From Pedobacter sp. ok626 (lineage in GTDB: Bacteria > Bacteroidota > Bacteroidia > Sphingobacteriales > Sphingobacteriaceae), in NCBI RefSeq assembly GCF_900100435.1, contig NZ_FNEX01000006.1, forward strand, positions 186,001-250,000: a DNA stretch of 64,000 nt. The letters are read 5' to 3'. Position 1 is the first letter of the stretch, and every line of letters begins with the position of its first letter. Position numbers and translations under genes: made by a program. Of the stretch, positions 9,021 through 17,685 are shown piece after piece. The notes below the pieces were generated by a model. That model worked only from the letters and a program-made list of their open reading frames with translations, made no database searches and had not been told where the DNA came from.

Positions 9021-10454
9021 TTATTGTCCGTAGCCTGTGTTTTGTATTCCGAAGAGGGGATTGGTATCAAACTCTGATCGTGGTACCGGAAAATAAAACT
9101 GTATATCTGAAATAATAGTTGGTCTGAGTTGCTTTACCGTGGCAAAAGGTAAACGCATCAGCGTTAGCCACTCAATACCATCCTCCCCGGTGAGGTTTCG
9201 TTCTACTTCATAATAATTCTGCAACAGCAGTGCATCTGTTGTGTTTGCATCATCAACAGCCGAAAAGTTGGTCACACCTGCTTTGCCCATAACCGTTTTG
9301 ATCAATGATTTTGCAGCATTGAGGTCACCAGCATTAGAACGAATAATTGCCTCCGCCCGCATGAGGTAAACTTCAGACAAACGCAAAGCATAGGAGGTTT
9401 CGCTGAGTTGTGAAGGATTTCCTCCGACTGCGATATATTTTAGAAAATAATAGGTGTTCGGCGAATAAGCCTGGTAAGGTGTCAGCGCTCCGACCATCCA
9501 TGTTCCCCTTGGGTCGTTCTGTAGCAGGTCCTTAAATTTTTGTGTAGCTGCAAACACCGACGACTGACCAGGATAATACGCCCGGCTTTGGATATAATAG
9601 AACAGTTCCTGACTGGGTTGCGGTTTGACCCCAAAGATCACTTCCTTACTACTCAAACCCTTTGTATAGAAAATATCCTTCAGGTTGTTTTCCAGTGCAT
9701 AAGGACCACTTTGGATCAGGGTGTTTCCCAGATTGTTGACTTCTGTATAGTCAGCTTGCTGACCACGGCATAGTAGTACCCTCATCTTTAACGCCATGGC
9801 TGCCCATTTGGTAGCATAGTAATTTGGGTTAGTAGCGGGGGCATTGGCTATTGCGAAATCCAGATCAGCTAGTATAAAAGCATAAGATTCCGCGACCGTA
9901 CTACGTGCCTTGGGAACCTGACTTAAGGTGATAAATTTATCTCTGATTAATACACCATTTTTGCTGTCCTGCTTAAACCATTCTGAAAAATATACGAGTA
10001 TTTTAAAGTGTCCGTATGCACGTAAAAAACGGCTTTCTCCGATAATTTCATTTTTTCTGGAACCTACAAATGCATTGTCCGCCAGTACACTCACTCCATC
10101 GATTACAGCATTTGTAGCTGTGACCAACAAGTAAGCCTGCGTCCAAATCATGGGAGCATATCCAGCATTTGCATTCTCATTTTTTTCGTCAGGTACCTGG
10201 CCAAAACCATAGGCGAGGAGCCCGTTATACATCCCCCCCGCAACCTGATTGCTTGTCCAGTTTGTTACGTTGTTATTATCTACATTCGCAAACCGATAGT
10301 ATGCGCCATTTAGCACCGTTTGTGCTGATTTCTGATCAGTAATCGCTGTGCCATCCACCCTGGCGTTTGCAGGTGGTTCGCTGAGCTGCTTATCACAGGA
10401 CACTAAAGTCCCGAAAAATGCTGCAAGTAATATATATATTGAAATTCGTTTCAT
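9021..10454 (-). CDS. RagB/SusD family nutrient-uptake outer membrane lipoprotein
   Basis: 477 residues with a lipoprotein signal (LLAAFFGTLVSCDK, acylation Cys about residue 20). The body is of SusD type: N-terminal TPR-like helices with ATNAVIDGVSVL and GESRFLRAYGHFKILVYF, and the usual C-terminal half with YALRLSEVYLMRAEAIIR and DGIEWLTLMRLPF. SusD proteins cap the SusC channel at the cell surface and capture the nutrient. The gene is 30 bp downstream of its susC partner. No glycoside hydrolase is encoded in the operon; the companions are redox proteins, so the ligand may be a peptide or other non-glycan. Confidence 0.93.
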   Translation of the reverse strand: MKRISIYILLAAFFGTLVSCDKQLSEPPANARVDGTAITDQKSAQTVLNGAYYRFANVDNNNVTNWTSNQVAGGMYNGLLAYGFGQVPDEKNENANAGYAPMIWTQAYLLVTATNAVIDGVSVLADNAFVGSRKNEIIGESRFLRAYGHFKILVYFSEWFKQDSKNGVLIRDKFITLSQVPKARSTVAESYAFILADLDFAIANAPATNPNYYATKWAAMALKMRVLLCRGQQADYTEVNNLGNTLIQSGPYALENNLKDIFYTKGLSSKEVIFGVKPQPSQELFYYIQSRAYYPGQSSVFAATQKFKDLLQNDPRGTWMVGALTPYQAYSPNTYYFLKYIAVGGNPSQLSETSYALRLSEVYLMRAEAIIRSNAGDLNAAKSLIKTVMGKAGVTNFSAVDDANTTDALLLQNYYEVERNLTGEDGIEWLTLMRLPFATVKQLRPTIISDIQFYFPVPRSEFDTNPLFGIQNTGYGQ

Positions 10455-10484
10455 GTGAATTTTTTTTATGGTTATACAGAAGAT

Positions 10485-13400
10485 TTAGAATCCAACTCTC
10501 AGCCCAAAAGTGAACTGACGCATAGAGGGATAATTGGCAGAGTCCGTATACCCGCTGATTAAACTATAAGGATCGTTGCTAATCTCTGGATCCGGACCAG
10601 GATACCCTGTGATGGTGAAAAGGTTGCTGCCTGATACATAAACCATCGCTGAACCAAGTCCCAGCCGTTTACTTAAATTATCTGGTAGCTGATAGCCAAT
10701 GGAAATTGATTTCAGCTTAATATAGGAGGCGTCATGTACGGAAAGGTCGGAGCTACCGGTTCCAAATAGGTTACTTTCGGTGTAGACCAGACTTGGCCGG
10801 TCTGCATCCGGAGTCTGCGCGGTATAATGCGGTAGTAATATCCTGGTATTGCGATTTCCTCTATCCGAAAGGCCCAGTGAGCTGACATCTGGCAGATAAA
10901 GAATATCTCCCCCCACCGAGTAGCTAAATAAGGTAATCAGGTTAAATTGTTTGTATCTAAAATTATTGGTGATACCACCATAGAACTTAGGTTCAGCATT
11001 ACCGATGACGTCACGTTTGAAGTATCCTTTGTAAACACCGTTTTCCTGAAGTTTGTACCTTGGATAACCAATGGCAAGATTGGAAAGAATTCCAAATTGC
11101 GCATACAAACTTGCTTGTTTGTAAGCATCAAGCTCTTGTTGGTTCTTAATCACCCCATCATATTGGTATCCGAAAATCAATCCGACAGGACTGCCTTCAC
11201 GTAATATCGTATTACCGATAAATAAGGAGTTCACAAATGGATCCGTTTCCTGGGAAATGGCATTTGGATTCTGCAGATCCCTGTTGATATTGGTCACTTT
11301 GGATTTGTTGCGTGAAATGTTGGCAGCAAGATTCCAGGTGAAATTTTTGCCACGTACGATATCAGCCCTCAGGTCGAATTCCCAACCTTGGTTTCTAATA
11401 TCAGCCACATTGACAAGTGCTGAATTGAAACCCGAACTTGTCGCCACTGTATAGGCCATCAGCAGATCAGAAGTTTGCTTATTATAGTAACCAACTGAGC
11501 CGGTAATCCTCGAATTGAAGATGGCAAAGTCTACACCTGCGTCCTTCTGCAAGGTCGTTTCCCATTTGATTTGATCATTTCCCAACTGTGTAGGGATTAA
11601 TGCATTTGTAGAGGCATAAGCAGCAGGGGTAAATAGCGTATAAAATAGATTATTGCCTAAGTTCTGAGAACCAGTATAGCCCGCACTGGCGCGGAATTTT
11701 AGTTCGTTTAGCCAGGTAGCTGATTTCAGAAATGACTCTTCAGATGCTCTCCATGCAACACCAAACGAAGGGAAATAGCTTATTCTGTTGTTTTTAGGAA
11801 ATTTAGAGGATTCATCCGATCTGGCAGTCAAGGTCAGGAGATATCTTTCTTTTAATGCATAGTTTGCACGCATATAAAAGCTGAGCAGTGCGCTCTGTGA
11901 TTCGCTCGCTTGCGGGGGAAGTGGCAGAGCTGCAGATGACAAGCCATTCAGAAAAACATCGTCGGGAAAGCCTTGTCCGGAAGCCGAAAAGGTTTCAGCA
12001 TTTGTCTTTTGCCAGGAGGTTCCCGCTAATAGGGTCAGACGGTTGTTTTCATTAAACTGTTTTTCATAGGTTAAGGTATTTTCGTAGAATACATCGGTTT
12101 GCTGAGTCTGGGCCTGACTAGCTATACCGCCATTCGAATTTACCGAATTGATTCCTGAAGCATCTGTTACAGAGACGGTAGAAGGTGCGTAGTTCAGTTG
12201 ATGATAGCTTGAATAGTTTACCGAGGCGGTACTCCTGAATTTAAGCGATTTCAGTATGTCATACTCCAGCGAAAGAGAGCCTAATAACAGGGTGTTTTTT
12301 GAACTGTTTTTTCCTTGTAAAAGTGCCATTGGATTCTGGATATCGCTGTATTGTCCAAAGCCTGTATCTGCAGTATTAAATGCTACCGGGCTGCCATCTG
12401 CATTGAATGGGGCTAAGGTTGGCGGGGCATAAATCGCGGAAGAATAAATTCCGTTGGTCACATTATTTTTGGTAAAAGCATAGTCCAGGTTAGTGATCAC
12501 ACGCAATTTACTGTTGATCTCATTGTCCAGGTTTACCTTACCTGCGATTCTACTGAAATCGGTTCCCAGTAGCGTTCCTTTTGAGTCATTGTAAGCCAGT
12601 GAAGTATAATAACGCGAACCTGCTCCACCACCGCGGACACTGATGTCCGCATTTTGAGTGACGCCAGTGCGGGTGATGAAGTCGAGCCAATCGGTATTAG
12701 CTGTACCCAGGAAATTAGGATCATTGATGATTGAGGTTGCAACCCCATCGGCAGGTCGGCTCTGAGCCGCTCTAAGCGCATTGAGGTTTTTAGCTCCCTC
12801 CAGCATCAGGCTCTTGTATTGATCCGCATTCAACAGCTTTTCGGTTATTGCTTTACTCATTCCAGTATAGTAGTTGGCTTCTAACACTGGTTTTTGATTG
12901 AGTTTTCCTTTTTTGGTAGTGATGATTACAACGCCATTGGCAGCCCTGGAACCGTATATTGCCGTTGCTGAGGCATCTTTCAAAATGTCGATAGTCTCGA
13001 TATCATTGATATTCAAACCGGCAAGGGTATTTAATCCACGTGAAAAAGAAGAACCTACACCATTACTCGCATAGTTTTTATCGTTTCCCAAAGCTTCTAC
13101 TGGGTTTCGAACTTCTGCCTCACTCTGTACATATTTGTTTTGAATGGTGATCTGAACCCCATCTATAATATACAGTGGGTCATTTCCGCCAATCAAAGAA
13201 CTCCCGCCACGTATACGGATCTTGGCCATACCACCGGGCGAACCGTCGGCCTGTACCACCTGAACACCGGCAGCTTTGCCAGACAAGGCCTGATCTATGC
13301 TCACAAAAGGTGTGTTTTTGACCTCATTGATGTCTACAGAAGCGACAGAACCGGTCAAGTCTCTTCTTCTTGTGGTTCCATACCCCACAGCAACTACCTC

Positions 13401-14045
13401 ATCAAGGCTATTTACCTTAGGTTTCAAGGTCACTACCATATCGGTTCCTTTAGCCTCTTTCACCTTTATCAGTTTAAGGTCGTAGCCCACAAATGCAAAG
13501 AGTATAACATCATCTTCGGCAACGTTTGGTAAAGAAAACCTTCCGTTATTGTCAGTTATCGTTCCTTTATTTCCACTTTTTAATCTGATCGAGACCCCTG
13601 GCATTGAATTACCCGCCTCATCAACCACACGGCCCTTGATATCGACTGCCTGAAATCGGGCGACAATGTTATCAAGAAGTGATTGTTCTTTGGCTTTGAT
13701 GATTACTACTTTGTTGTTGATGGAGTAAGTCAAGGGTTGATCTTTAAAAACTGCATCAAGCACATCTTCAAGCTGAACTCCTTTTACATTGATGGTAACA
13801 CGCTTTGACTTATTTAAAAGCACGTTGGTATAAACAATATCAAATCCACATTGCTGGCGCAGTTCGTTGAGCACATTATCCAGGCTGGCATTTGATTTGG
13901 ACAAAGTAATTTTTTGAGCGAGGCTGGAGGCACTTACCTGCATCAGTGTAGCCAATAGTATGACGGCGGTTAATCGCATAGTCAGCAAGATTTTATGGTA
14001 TACCAGATGTGGTACACCGAGTTTCCTAGTGTAATTTTTGTACAT
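10485..14045 (-). CDS. SusC/RagA-type TonB-dependent outer membrane receptor with STN signalling domain
   Basis: 1186 residues. The long leader (KILLTMRLTAVILLATLMQ...LAQ) is common in Pedobacter SusC proteins and supports the start at 14045. Domains in order: secretin/TonB short N-terminal (STN) domain (LDNVLNELRQQCGFDIVYTN, about 55-115), carboxypeptidase-D-like beta domain (VDIKGRVVDEAGNSMPGV), the motif SLDEVVAVGYGTTRRRDLTG before the plug, then a 22-strand barrel region. The STN domain signals to the FecR anti-sigma factor encoded just upstream (14240-15349). The start codon overlaps a TAnnTTTG element on the opposite strand, and the leader contains a terminator-like hairpin read antisense. 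Confidence 0.95.
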   Translation of the reverse strand: MYKNYTRKLGVPHLVYHKILLTMRLTAVILLATLMQVSASSLAQKITLSKSNASLDNVLNELRQQCGFDIVYTNVLLNKSKRVTINVKGVQLEDVLDAVFKDQPLTYSINNKVVIIKAKEQSLLDNIVARFQAVDIKGRVVDEAGNSMPGVSIRLKSGNKGTITDNNGRFSLPNVAEDDVILFAFVGYDLKLIKVKEAKGTDMVVTLKPKVNSLDEVVAVGYGTTRRRDLTGSVASVDINEVKNTPFVSIDQALSGKAAGVQVVQADGSPGGMAKIRIRGGSSLIGGNDPLYIIDGVQITIQNKYVQSEAEVRNPVEALGNDKNYASNGVGSSFSRGLNTLAGLNINDIETIDILKDASATAIYGSRAANGVVIITTKKGKLNQKPVLEANYYTGMSKAITEKLLNADQYKSLMLEGAKNLNALRAAQSRPADGVATSIINDPNFLGTANTDWLDFITRTGVTQNADISVRGGGAGSRYYTSLAYNDSKGTLLGTDFSRIAGKVNLDNEINSKLRVITNLDYAFTKNNVTNGIYSSAIYAPPTLAPFNADGSPVAFNTADTGFGQYSDIQNPMALLQGKNSSKNTLLLGSLSLEYDILKSLKFRSTASVNYSSYHQLNYAPSTVSVTDASGINSVNSNGGIASQAQTQQTDVFYENTLTYEKQFNENNRLTLLAGTSWQKTNAETFSASGQGFPDDVFLNGLSSAALPLPPQASESQSALLSFYMRANYALKERYLLTLTARSDESSKFPKNNRISYFPSFGVAWRASEESFLKSATWLNELKFRASAGYTGSQNLGNNLFYTLFTPAAYASTNALIPTQLGNDQIKWETTLQKDAGVDFAIFNSRITGSVGYYNKQTSDLLMAYTVATSSGFNSALVNVADIRNQGWEFDLRADIVRGKNFTWNLAANISRNKSKVTNINRDLQNPNAISQETDPFVNSLFIGNTILREGSPVGLIFGYQYDGVIKNQQELDAYKQASLYAQFGILSNLAIGYPRYKLQENGVYKGYFKRDVIGNAEPKFYGGITNNFRYKQFNLITLFSYSVGGDILYLPDVSSLGLSDRGNRNTRILLPHYTAQTPDADRPSLVYTESNLFGTGSSDLSVHDASYIKLKSISIGYQLPDNLSKRLGLGSAMVYVSGSNLFTITGYPGPDPEISNDPYSLISGYTDSANYPSMRQFTFGLRVGF

Positions 14046-14048
14046 TTG
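14041..14048 (+). promoter_or_regulatory. TAnnTTTG -7 element antisense to the susC start
   Basis: TACATTTG on the plus strand is a perfect Bacteroidota -7 element. It covers the susC start codon, whose complement is at 14043-14045. A convincing -33 TTG is not visible. It would start an RNA running toward the hairpin at 14134-14158. Confidence 0.35.
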
Positions 14049-14053
14049 TTTTA

Positions 14054-14163
14054 GTTGGTTATTCAGCTTGCTTCTGCTTCGAAACTGTTGGCAAACTGAG
14101 GTTTACGTTGATTAAATTCGCGGGCCAATCATTCCCGGAAGTGTTGCACACTTTCGGGTTTTT
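14054..14163 (+). ncRNA. Predicted antisense small RNA over the susC leader
   Basis: A transcript starting a few bases after TACATTTG (14041-14048) and ending at the hairpin plus T run would be about 110 nt and wholly antisense to the 5' leader of the susC gene at 10485-14045. Bacteroides fragilis is known to encode cis-antisense RNAs (DonS family) beside susC homologues that repress them. The match in position and layout, together with the second example near 33100, is the reason for the call. Expression is not shown by sequence. Confidence 0.35.
14134..14163 (+). terminator. Rho-independent terminator read antisense to susC
   Basis: A 10-bp stem (CCCGGAAGTG with CACTTTCGGG, one G-T pair), a 5-base loop and TTTTT on the plus strand. 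No plus-strand gene precedes it. Read on the minus strand, the pairing has an A-C mismatch and no T run, so it makes sense only as an antisense terminator or as a leader structure. It shares GGAAGTG...CACTTTCG with the hairpin at 33097-33120. Confidence 0.6.
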
Positions 14164-14239
14164 AGTTTAATCCCTGTTCTAATATTCCTTTCGTATACTT
14201 TCTGTCATACTTTGTGAATTGGGTTTATTATTCTGTTAA

Positions 14240-15349
14240 CTATCTTGAAACATAAATTTTTCTCTCCTCAACTTTAAAATGAATCCTGCCGGTTGATTCC
14301 AATACATTCAATACCTGGGAAACATGGTCAAATCTGGATACCGACCCCAGAAAAAGGTCTTCAGGCATTTCTCCCTCATAGATTACCTGTACATTATACC
14401 AGCGTGCGATCATTTTCATGATGTCCTCAATTTTTTTATCGTCAAAGACAAATCTTCCGTCTTTCCAGGCTGCTGCCTGTTCAGCCTTAACACTATGGAC
14501 TTGAATGTCATTTCCATATTTTACAGCTTCATGGCCAGGTAAGAGCATCTTTTGCAATTGTGGGGTTGACACTTTTACGCTGCCTTCAATCAGGGTTGTT
14601 TTTATCATATCTTCATCCTGATAAGCATTGATATTAAAGTGCGTCCCAAGTACTTCAACTTCCTGATCTGAGCTTTCAACGACAAAGGGATGCGCTGTAT
14701 CTTTAGTTACCTCAAAATAGCCCTCACCGATAAGTTTTACCCTACGCTTGCCCCCTTCATTTAAGTTGCTAGAAAAGGTTAAGCTGGATGTCGCATTCAA
14801 CCATACCAGCGATCCGTCGGGCAGACGAACTCTGTAAGTTTCTCCATTCGCTGTCGATAGGGTATTTAGTTGGGCTGCCTGATTTGTGTTTTCTTTGATC
14901 TCATAGATGAGTTGTCCATTGGCAGATTTGCTAATAGTTACTCCTGATTGACTGGCTAGTTCCCCATTGGCCGCATTGGTTAAATTGATCTTTTGACCAT
15001 TTGCTAATGTCAGCGTAGCACCTGAGCGACCTGGAGCTACATCACTTGCATAGGTATGTATACCTGATTGATTTTTTTGCAAAAACCAAATCCCCGTAGA
15101 GAGGAGAATGGCAGCAAGCGCGGCGGCGATTCCGATTCGAGGCCATAGTTTAACAGGTTTAGGCATTTTGGTTTCTTCATCGACTTTTTGCCAGATATCT
15201 TTCTTCAGGTTTGTTAAGTCCTCTTCTGTCAGCTGCCCGGGTTCAACCTTCCATTGTAAATACCAATTTTCCAGCAAGGCCAGTTCTTCCGGATTACAAG
15301 AGCCAGCTTTATATTTCCTTAGTAAGTGTTGTAAATCTATGTTTTCCAT
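14240..15349 (-). CDS. FecR family anti-sigma/sigma regulator
   Basis: 369 residues. An N-terminal cytoplasmic anti-sigma-like region (about 1-85) is followed by one membrane helix (IGIAAALAAILLSTGIWFL), the periplasmic FecR domain (YRVRLPDGSLVWLNATSSL, GEGYFEVTKDTAHPFVV, EVLGTHFNINAY) and a C-terminal DUF4974/STN-like domain (IEDIMKMIARWYNVQVIYEG). It transmits the signal from the STN domain of the SusC receptor to the ECF sigma factor encoded upstream. The order sigma, fecR, susC, susD on the minus strand is the standard Bacteroidota arrangement. Confidence 0.93.
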   Translation of the reverse strand: MENIDLQHLLRKYKAGSCNPEELALLENWYLQWKVEPGQLTEEDLTNLKKDIWQKVDEETKMPKPVKLWPRIGIAAALAAILLSTGIWFLQKNQSGIHTYASDVAPGRSGATLTLANGQKINLTNAANGELASQSGVTISKSANGQLIYEIKENTNQAAQLNTLSTANGETYRVRLPDGSLVWLNATSSLTFSSNLNEGGKRRVKLIGEGYFEVTKDTAHPFVVESSDQEVEVLGTHFNINAYQDEDMIKTTLIEGSVKVSTPQLQKMLLPGHEAVKYGNDIQVHSVKAEQAAAWKDGRFVFDDKKIEDIMKMIARWYNVQVIYEGEMPEDLFLGSVSRFDHVSQVLNVLESTGRIHFKVEERKIYVSR

Positions 15350-15443
15350 TATCCATCATAGAGGCTCAACTGGCCCCTTAATCATATAGACAGGGATCCC
15401 CCATAGCATAGGGGTAAAAAAAATGAGAAAAATAAAAATAATA

Positions 15444-16019
15444 TTAGCGGCTGATCAATAAGACGAGATAGAGTAAGAGTCCTAAACGCACTCTAAGTAT
15501 TTTGAGCGCATTTTTGACATGACTTCTAACGGATTGCTCTGAAATGCCGAGTTGTTCCGCAATTTCTTTATGGCTTAGGTTATGAAATCGGCTAAGTTGA
15601 AAGACTTCCCGCATTTTTGGAGGGAGCAGTTCAATTTCTTTAGCAATGATATCTGCAAGCTGGCGTTCTCTCAGTCGATGGTCGGTTATACAATCTGCAA
15701 TTACAACAGACTGTGGCAGTGTCGAAATATATTTAGACTCCACTGCTTTATGGGAAACAACATTCATTACCCCATTTCTTACCGCAGTATATAAATAGTT
15801 GGAAAGGTTGCTGAAGTCAACTGAATCCCGCTTGTTCCACAATTTGATAAATAAATTCTGTACAACATCTTTCGCCTCATCCTTATCTTTTAGTCTGTTA
15901 AAGGCATGAATATACAGCACAGCAAAAAAGCGTTCATAAATTGCAGTGAAAGCATCCCTGTCACCTTTTTTTAATAAGCCGGTTAACTGCGAATCTGTGT
16001 GTTTTTCATATATCTGCAT
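15444..16019 (-). CDS. ECF RNA polymerase sigma factor
   Basis: 191 residues. Sigma region 2 spans about 20-90 (AFNRLKDKDEAKDVVQNLFI, then NLSNYLYTAVRN) and region 4 about 120-175, with the helix-turn-helix NLSHKEIAEQLGISEQSVRS. There is no region 1 or 3, as expected for the extracytoplasmic-function class. It should drive the adjacent susC operon once released by the FecR protein encoded 94 bp downstream. It is divergent from an HxlR regulator at 16201, with 181 bp between. Confidence 0.93.
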   Translation of the reverse strand: MQIYEKHTDSQLTGLLKKGDRDAFTAIYERFFAVLYIHAFNRLKDKDEAKDVVQNLFIKLWNKRDSVDFSNLSNYLYTAVRNGVMNVVSHKAVESKYISTLPQSVVIADCITDHRLRERQLADIIAKEIELLPPKMREVFQLSRFHNLSHKEIAEQLGISEQSVRSHVKNALKILRVRLGLLLYLVLLISR

Positions 16020-16137
16020 ACAATATGTTCCCTATACCAATTTACGAAATATTAACAGGTTTAGCGGAGGCAAGTTTAAGCAAAATATTCCGAAAGCTAT
16101 TTACAAGGCGCAAGTGTGACGACAGTCGATATTTGTT

Positions 16138-16145
16138 TATATTTG
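16138..16145 (+). promoter_or_regulatory. -7 element of the hxlR-type gene at 16201
   Basis: TATATTTG matches TAnnTTTG exactly. The shared HxlR block (16149-16186) begins 4 bases downstream, so a bound regulator would sit across the transcription start, consistent with autorepression. Confidence 0.45.
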
Positions 16146-16148
16146 CTA

Positions 16149-16186
16149 ACAATTTATTACCAGTTACCTAAAGGTTATTAGGCAAT
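16149..16186. promoter_or_regulatory. Putative HxlR operator, copy 1
   Basis: This 38-bp block is repeated at 17686-17723 with 33 of 38 bases identical, including the exact 20-mer AGTTACCTAAAGGTTATTAG (16162-16181 and 17699-17718). The core ACCTAAAGGT is a perfect 10-bp palindrome. The copy lies between the -7 element and start codon of the HxlR regulator gene. Confidence 0.6.
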
Positions 16187-16200
16187 GTTAGCACAGTTTT

Positions 16201-16587
16201 ATGGAACGTACAAAAGAGCAGCCAGTAAATAAAGAGTTTACCGAAGAATGTACTAAGGTACTCAATGCGGTGTCAGATGCGCTATATGCTGTTGGCGGCA
16301 AATGGAAGCTGATGATCATTATCGCAATGGCTAGAGGAAACAACAGATTTTCGGAGCTGCAAAGACAGGTGAAGGGTATTTCTGCCAGGGTACTTTCAAG
16401 TGAGCTGAAGGAGCTGGAAATGAATGGTTTTATTATTAAAAAAGTTGATGTAGGTTATCCGGTCACAATCGAGTATCAATTGCTGCCCTACAGCCACACA
16501 CTAGAAAAAGTTGTTACCGCAATGACAGAATGGGGCATTCAACACCGGGAAAAGATTAAAAGCGAAAGGTCTTCCAAGACTTCATAA
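16201..16587 (+). CDS. HxlR family transcriptional regulator
   Basis: 128 residues with the winged-helix HxlR domain: VGGKWKLMIIIAMARGNNRF, then SELQRQVKGISARVLSSELK and the wing ELEMNGFIIKKVDVGYPVTI. Cys18 lies just before the domain. HxlR proteins are dimeric regulators often controlling a neighbouring redox or detoxification gene. The exact 20-bp repeat upstream of this gene and upstream of the nitroreductase-like/SnoaL-like genes (17613, 17074) ties the three together as a small regulon. The gene ends in a perfect 13-bp hairpin shared with the convergent neighbour. Confidence 0.92.
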   Translation: MERTKEQPVNKEFTEECTKVLNAVSDALYAVGGKWKLMIIIAMARGNNRFSELQRQVKGISARVLSSELKELEMNGFIIKKVDVGYPVTIEYQLLPYSHTLEKVVTAMTEWGIQHREKIKSERSSKTS

Positions 16588-16589
16588 AA

Positions 16590-16620
16590 CAGAACCAATA
16601 AACCTAATTTATTGGTTCTG
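16590..16620. terminator. Bidirectional terminator between convergent genes
   Basis: A perfect 13-bp stem (CAGAACCAATAAA with TTTATTGGTTCTG) and a 5-base loop. On the minus strand it is followed by TTTT, on the plus strand there is no T run, so it serves the minus-strand gene at 16634 best and may act both ways. Confidence 0.7.
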
Positions 16621-16633
16621 ATGATTGGCCTGC

Positions 16634-17074
16634 CTAATTGTTCAGCGGTCTTACTTCTATGATAATGAAATGGCCAGTGCGTTCCTTTATCAGCCATTTG
16701 CCATTTTGATAAACATATTTATCATCATACCTAACGCTGTAATCGGTAATGTTGTCTTTTCCTTCGGATTCTCTAACCATTTTGATCTGGGAGAAAGAAA
16801 CCCCAGTTGCAGTATCGCCATCTATTTTTACGGTATGTTGGCCGTTCATCGTAAAATAGGTTTTTACAAGGGATGCATGCCCATTAAATTCCTTCTCCAG
16901 GCTCTTCGTTCCCGAGACATTTGCCACCATGGCATTGTTTATATAAACTTGGTATAGGGCATCTGGTGTAAATAATCCCATTACTTCTGAAATCTTTTTT
17001 TCGTCACTCAGATAGGCATAGGCATCTATTAGGTTCCTTAATTCTTGTTGAGTATCTAACATCTCTTGTATCAT
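16634..17074 (-). CDS. SnoaL-like / NTF2-fold protein
   Basis: 146 residues with the cone-shaped SnoaL/NTF2 pattern: an N-terminal helix (DTQQELRNLIDAYAYLSDEK), VMGLFTPDALYQVYI, and a C-terminal sheet with TDYSVRYDDKYVYQNGKWLI. Members include small-molecule cyclases, dehydratases and proteins of unknown role, so no reaction can be named. There is no signal peptide. It lies 47 bp downstream of the nitroreductase-like gene in the same direction and is probably co-transcribed under the HxlR regulator at 16201. Confidence 0.75.
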   Translation of the reverse strand: MIQEMLDTQQELRNLIDAYAYLSDEKKISEVMGLFTPDALYQVYINNAMVANVSGTKSLEKEFNGHASLVKTYFTMNGQHTVKIDGDTATGVSFSQIKMVRESEGKDNITDYSVRYDDKYVYQNGKWLIKERTGHFIIIEVRPLNN

Positions 17075-17121
17075 GATTTTTAATTTTATATGTGAAATTC
17101 TATTGTTAATGTGGTGTTTTG

Positions 17122-17613
17122 TTATACCAGAAATGAGGGGTCGATCTGGTAGGTGTCGAATAATTGGTATGCCCTAAGTTTTTTTTTGCCGAGCTCCAAG
17201 TGAGAATCCAAAGCCGAAAGGTCTGTTTCTATTGGGCTGAACTGGACCCCTTTAAGTAGAGCGGTGTTCAGGACTAACCCAATTGCCAGACTGATAGTCT
17301 TATCTGTCCATTCCTGCAATTCCTTTTCGTTGCTGCTCATCCTGTTATAATTTTCAAGAAAACCAGACCTTAGAGGAGCGAGAATGGTCTCATATTCCTT
17401 GGATTTCGTTGCATAATCAAGTAGGTCCTCTCCATTGAAATCAGTTCGTTTAAGAACAAGCAGCTGGAAAGGAGCAAACAAGGTCTTATCCGTCTTAAGG
17501 CCGGAAAGTTCATTACGGTCTATGCGAGCCATTGTAAATGGCCAGGCACCTGTTGAGGGCATAAGTTGAAAAATATCCAGTATCGAAGAATCTATTATTT
17601 GATCTAGTCCCAT
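17122..17613 (-). CDS. Divergent, short nitroreductase-like protein
   Basis: 163 residues, against about 200 for typical nitroreductases. The C-terminal half follows the nitroreductase pattern: WTDKTISLAIGLVLNTALLK, then GVQFSPIETDLSALD and LRAYQLFDTYQIDPSFLV, parallel to the family's helix and GYR strand. The N-terminal segment ILDIFQLMPSTGAWPF resembles the APSSxNxQPW region, but the basic FMN-phosphate motif normally at the very N terminus is missing. It may be an FMN-dependent reductase with an unusual start or a degenerate member. The shared HxlR block is 73-110 bp upstream and a TAATTTTG -7 element lies between. Confidence 0.55.
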   Translation of the reverse strand: MGLDQIIDSSILDIFQLMPSTGAWPFTMARIDRNELSGLKTDKTLFAPFQLLVLKRTDFNGEDLLDYATKSKEYETILAPLRSGFLENYNRMSSNEKELQEWTDKTISLAIGLVLNTALLKGVQFSPIETDLSALDSHLELGKKKLRAYQLFDTYQIDPSFLV

Positions 17614-17663
17614 ATTTATTATCGTTTACAATTCGTTCAATTATTTATTCGTTTTGTTGTCAG

Positions 17664-17671
17664 CAAAATTA
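17664..17671 (-). promoter_or_regulatory. -7 element of the nitroreductase-like operon
   Basis: TAATTTTG on the minus strand matches TAnnTTTG. The second HxlR block (17686-17723) lies directly upstream of this promoter, with its core centred about 50 bases before the expected transcription start, a position suited to activation. Confidence 0.45.
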
Positions 17672-17685
17672 GCCTATAATTGGTT

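Noticed and set aside
15350..15443. Regulatory RNA between sigma and fecR
   Set aside because: No stable hairpin or promoter box was seen in this 94-bp gap.
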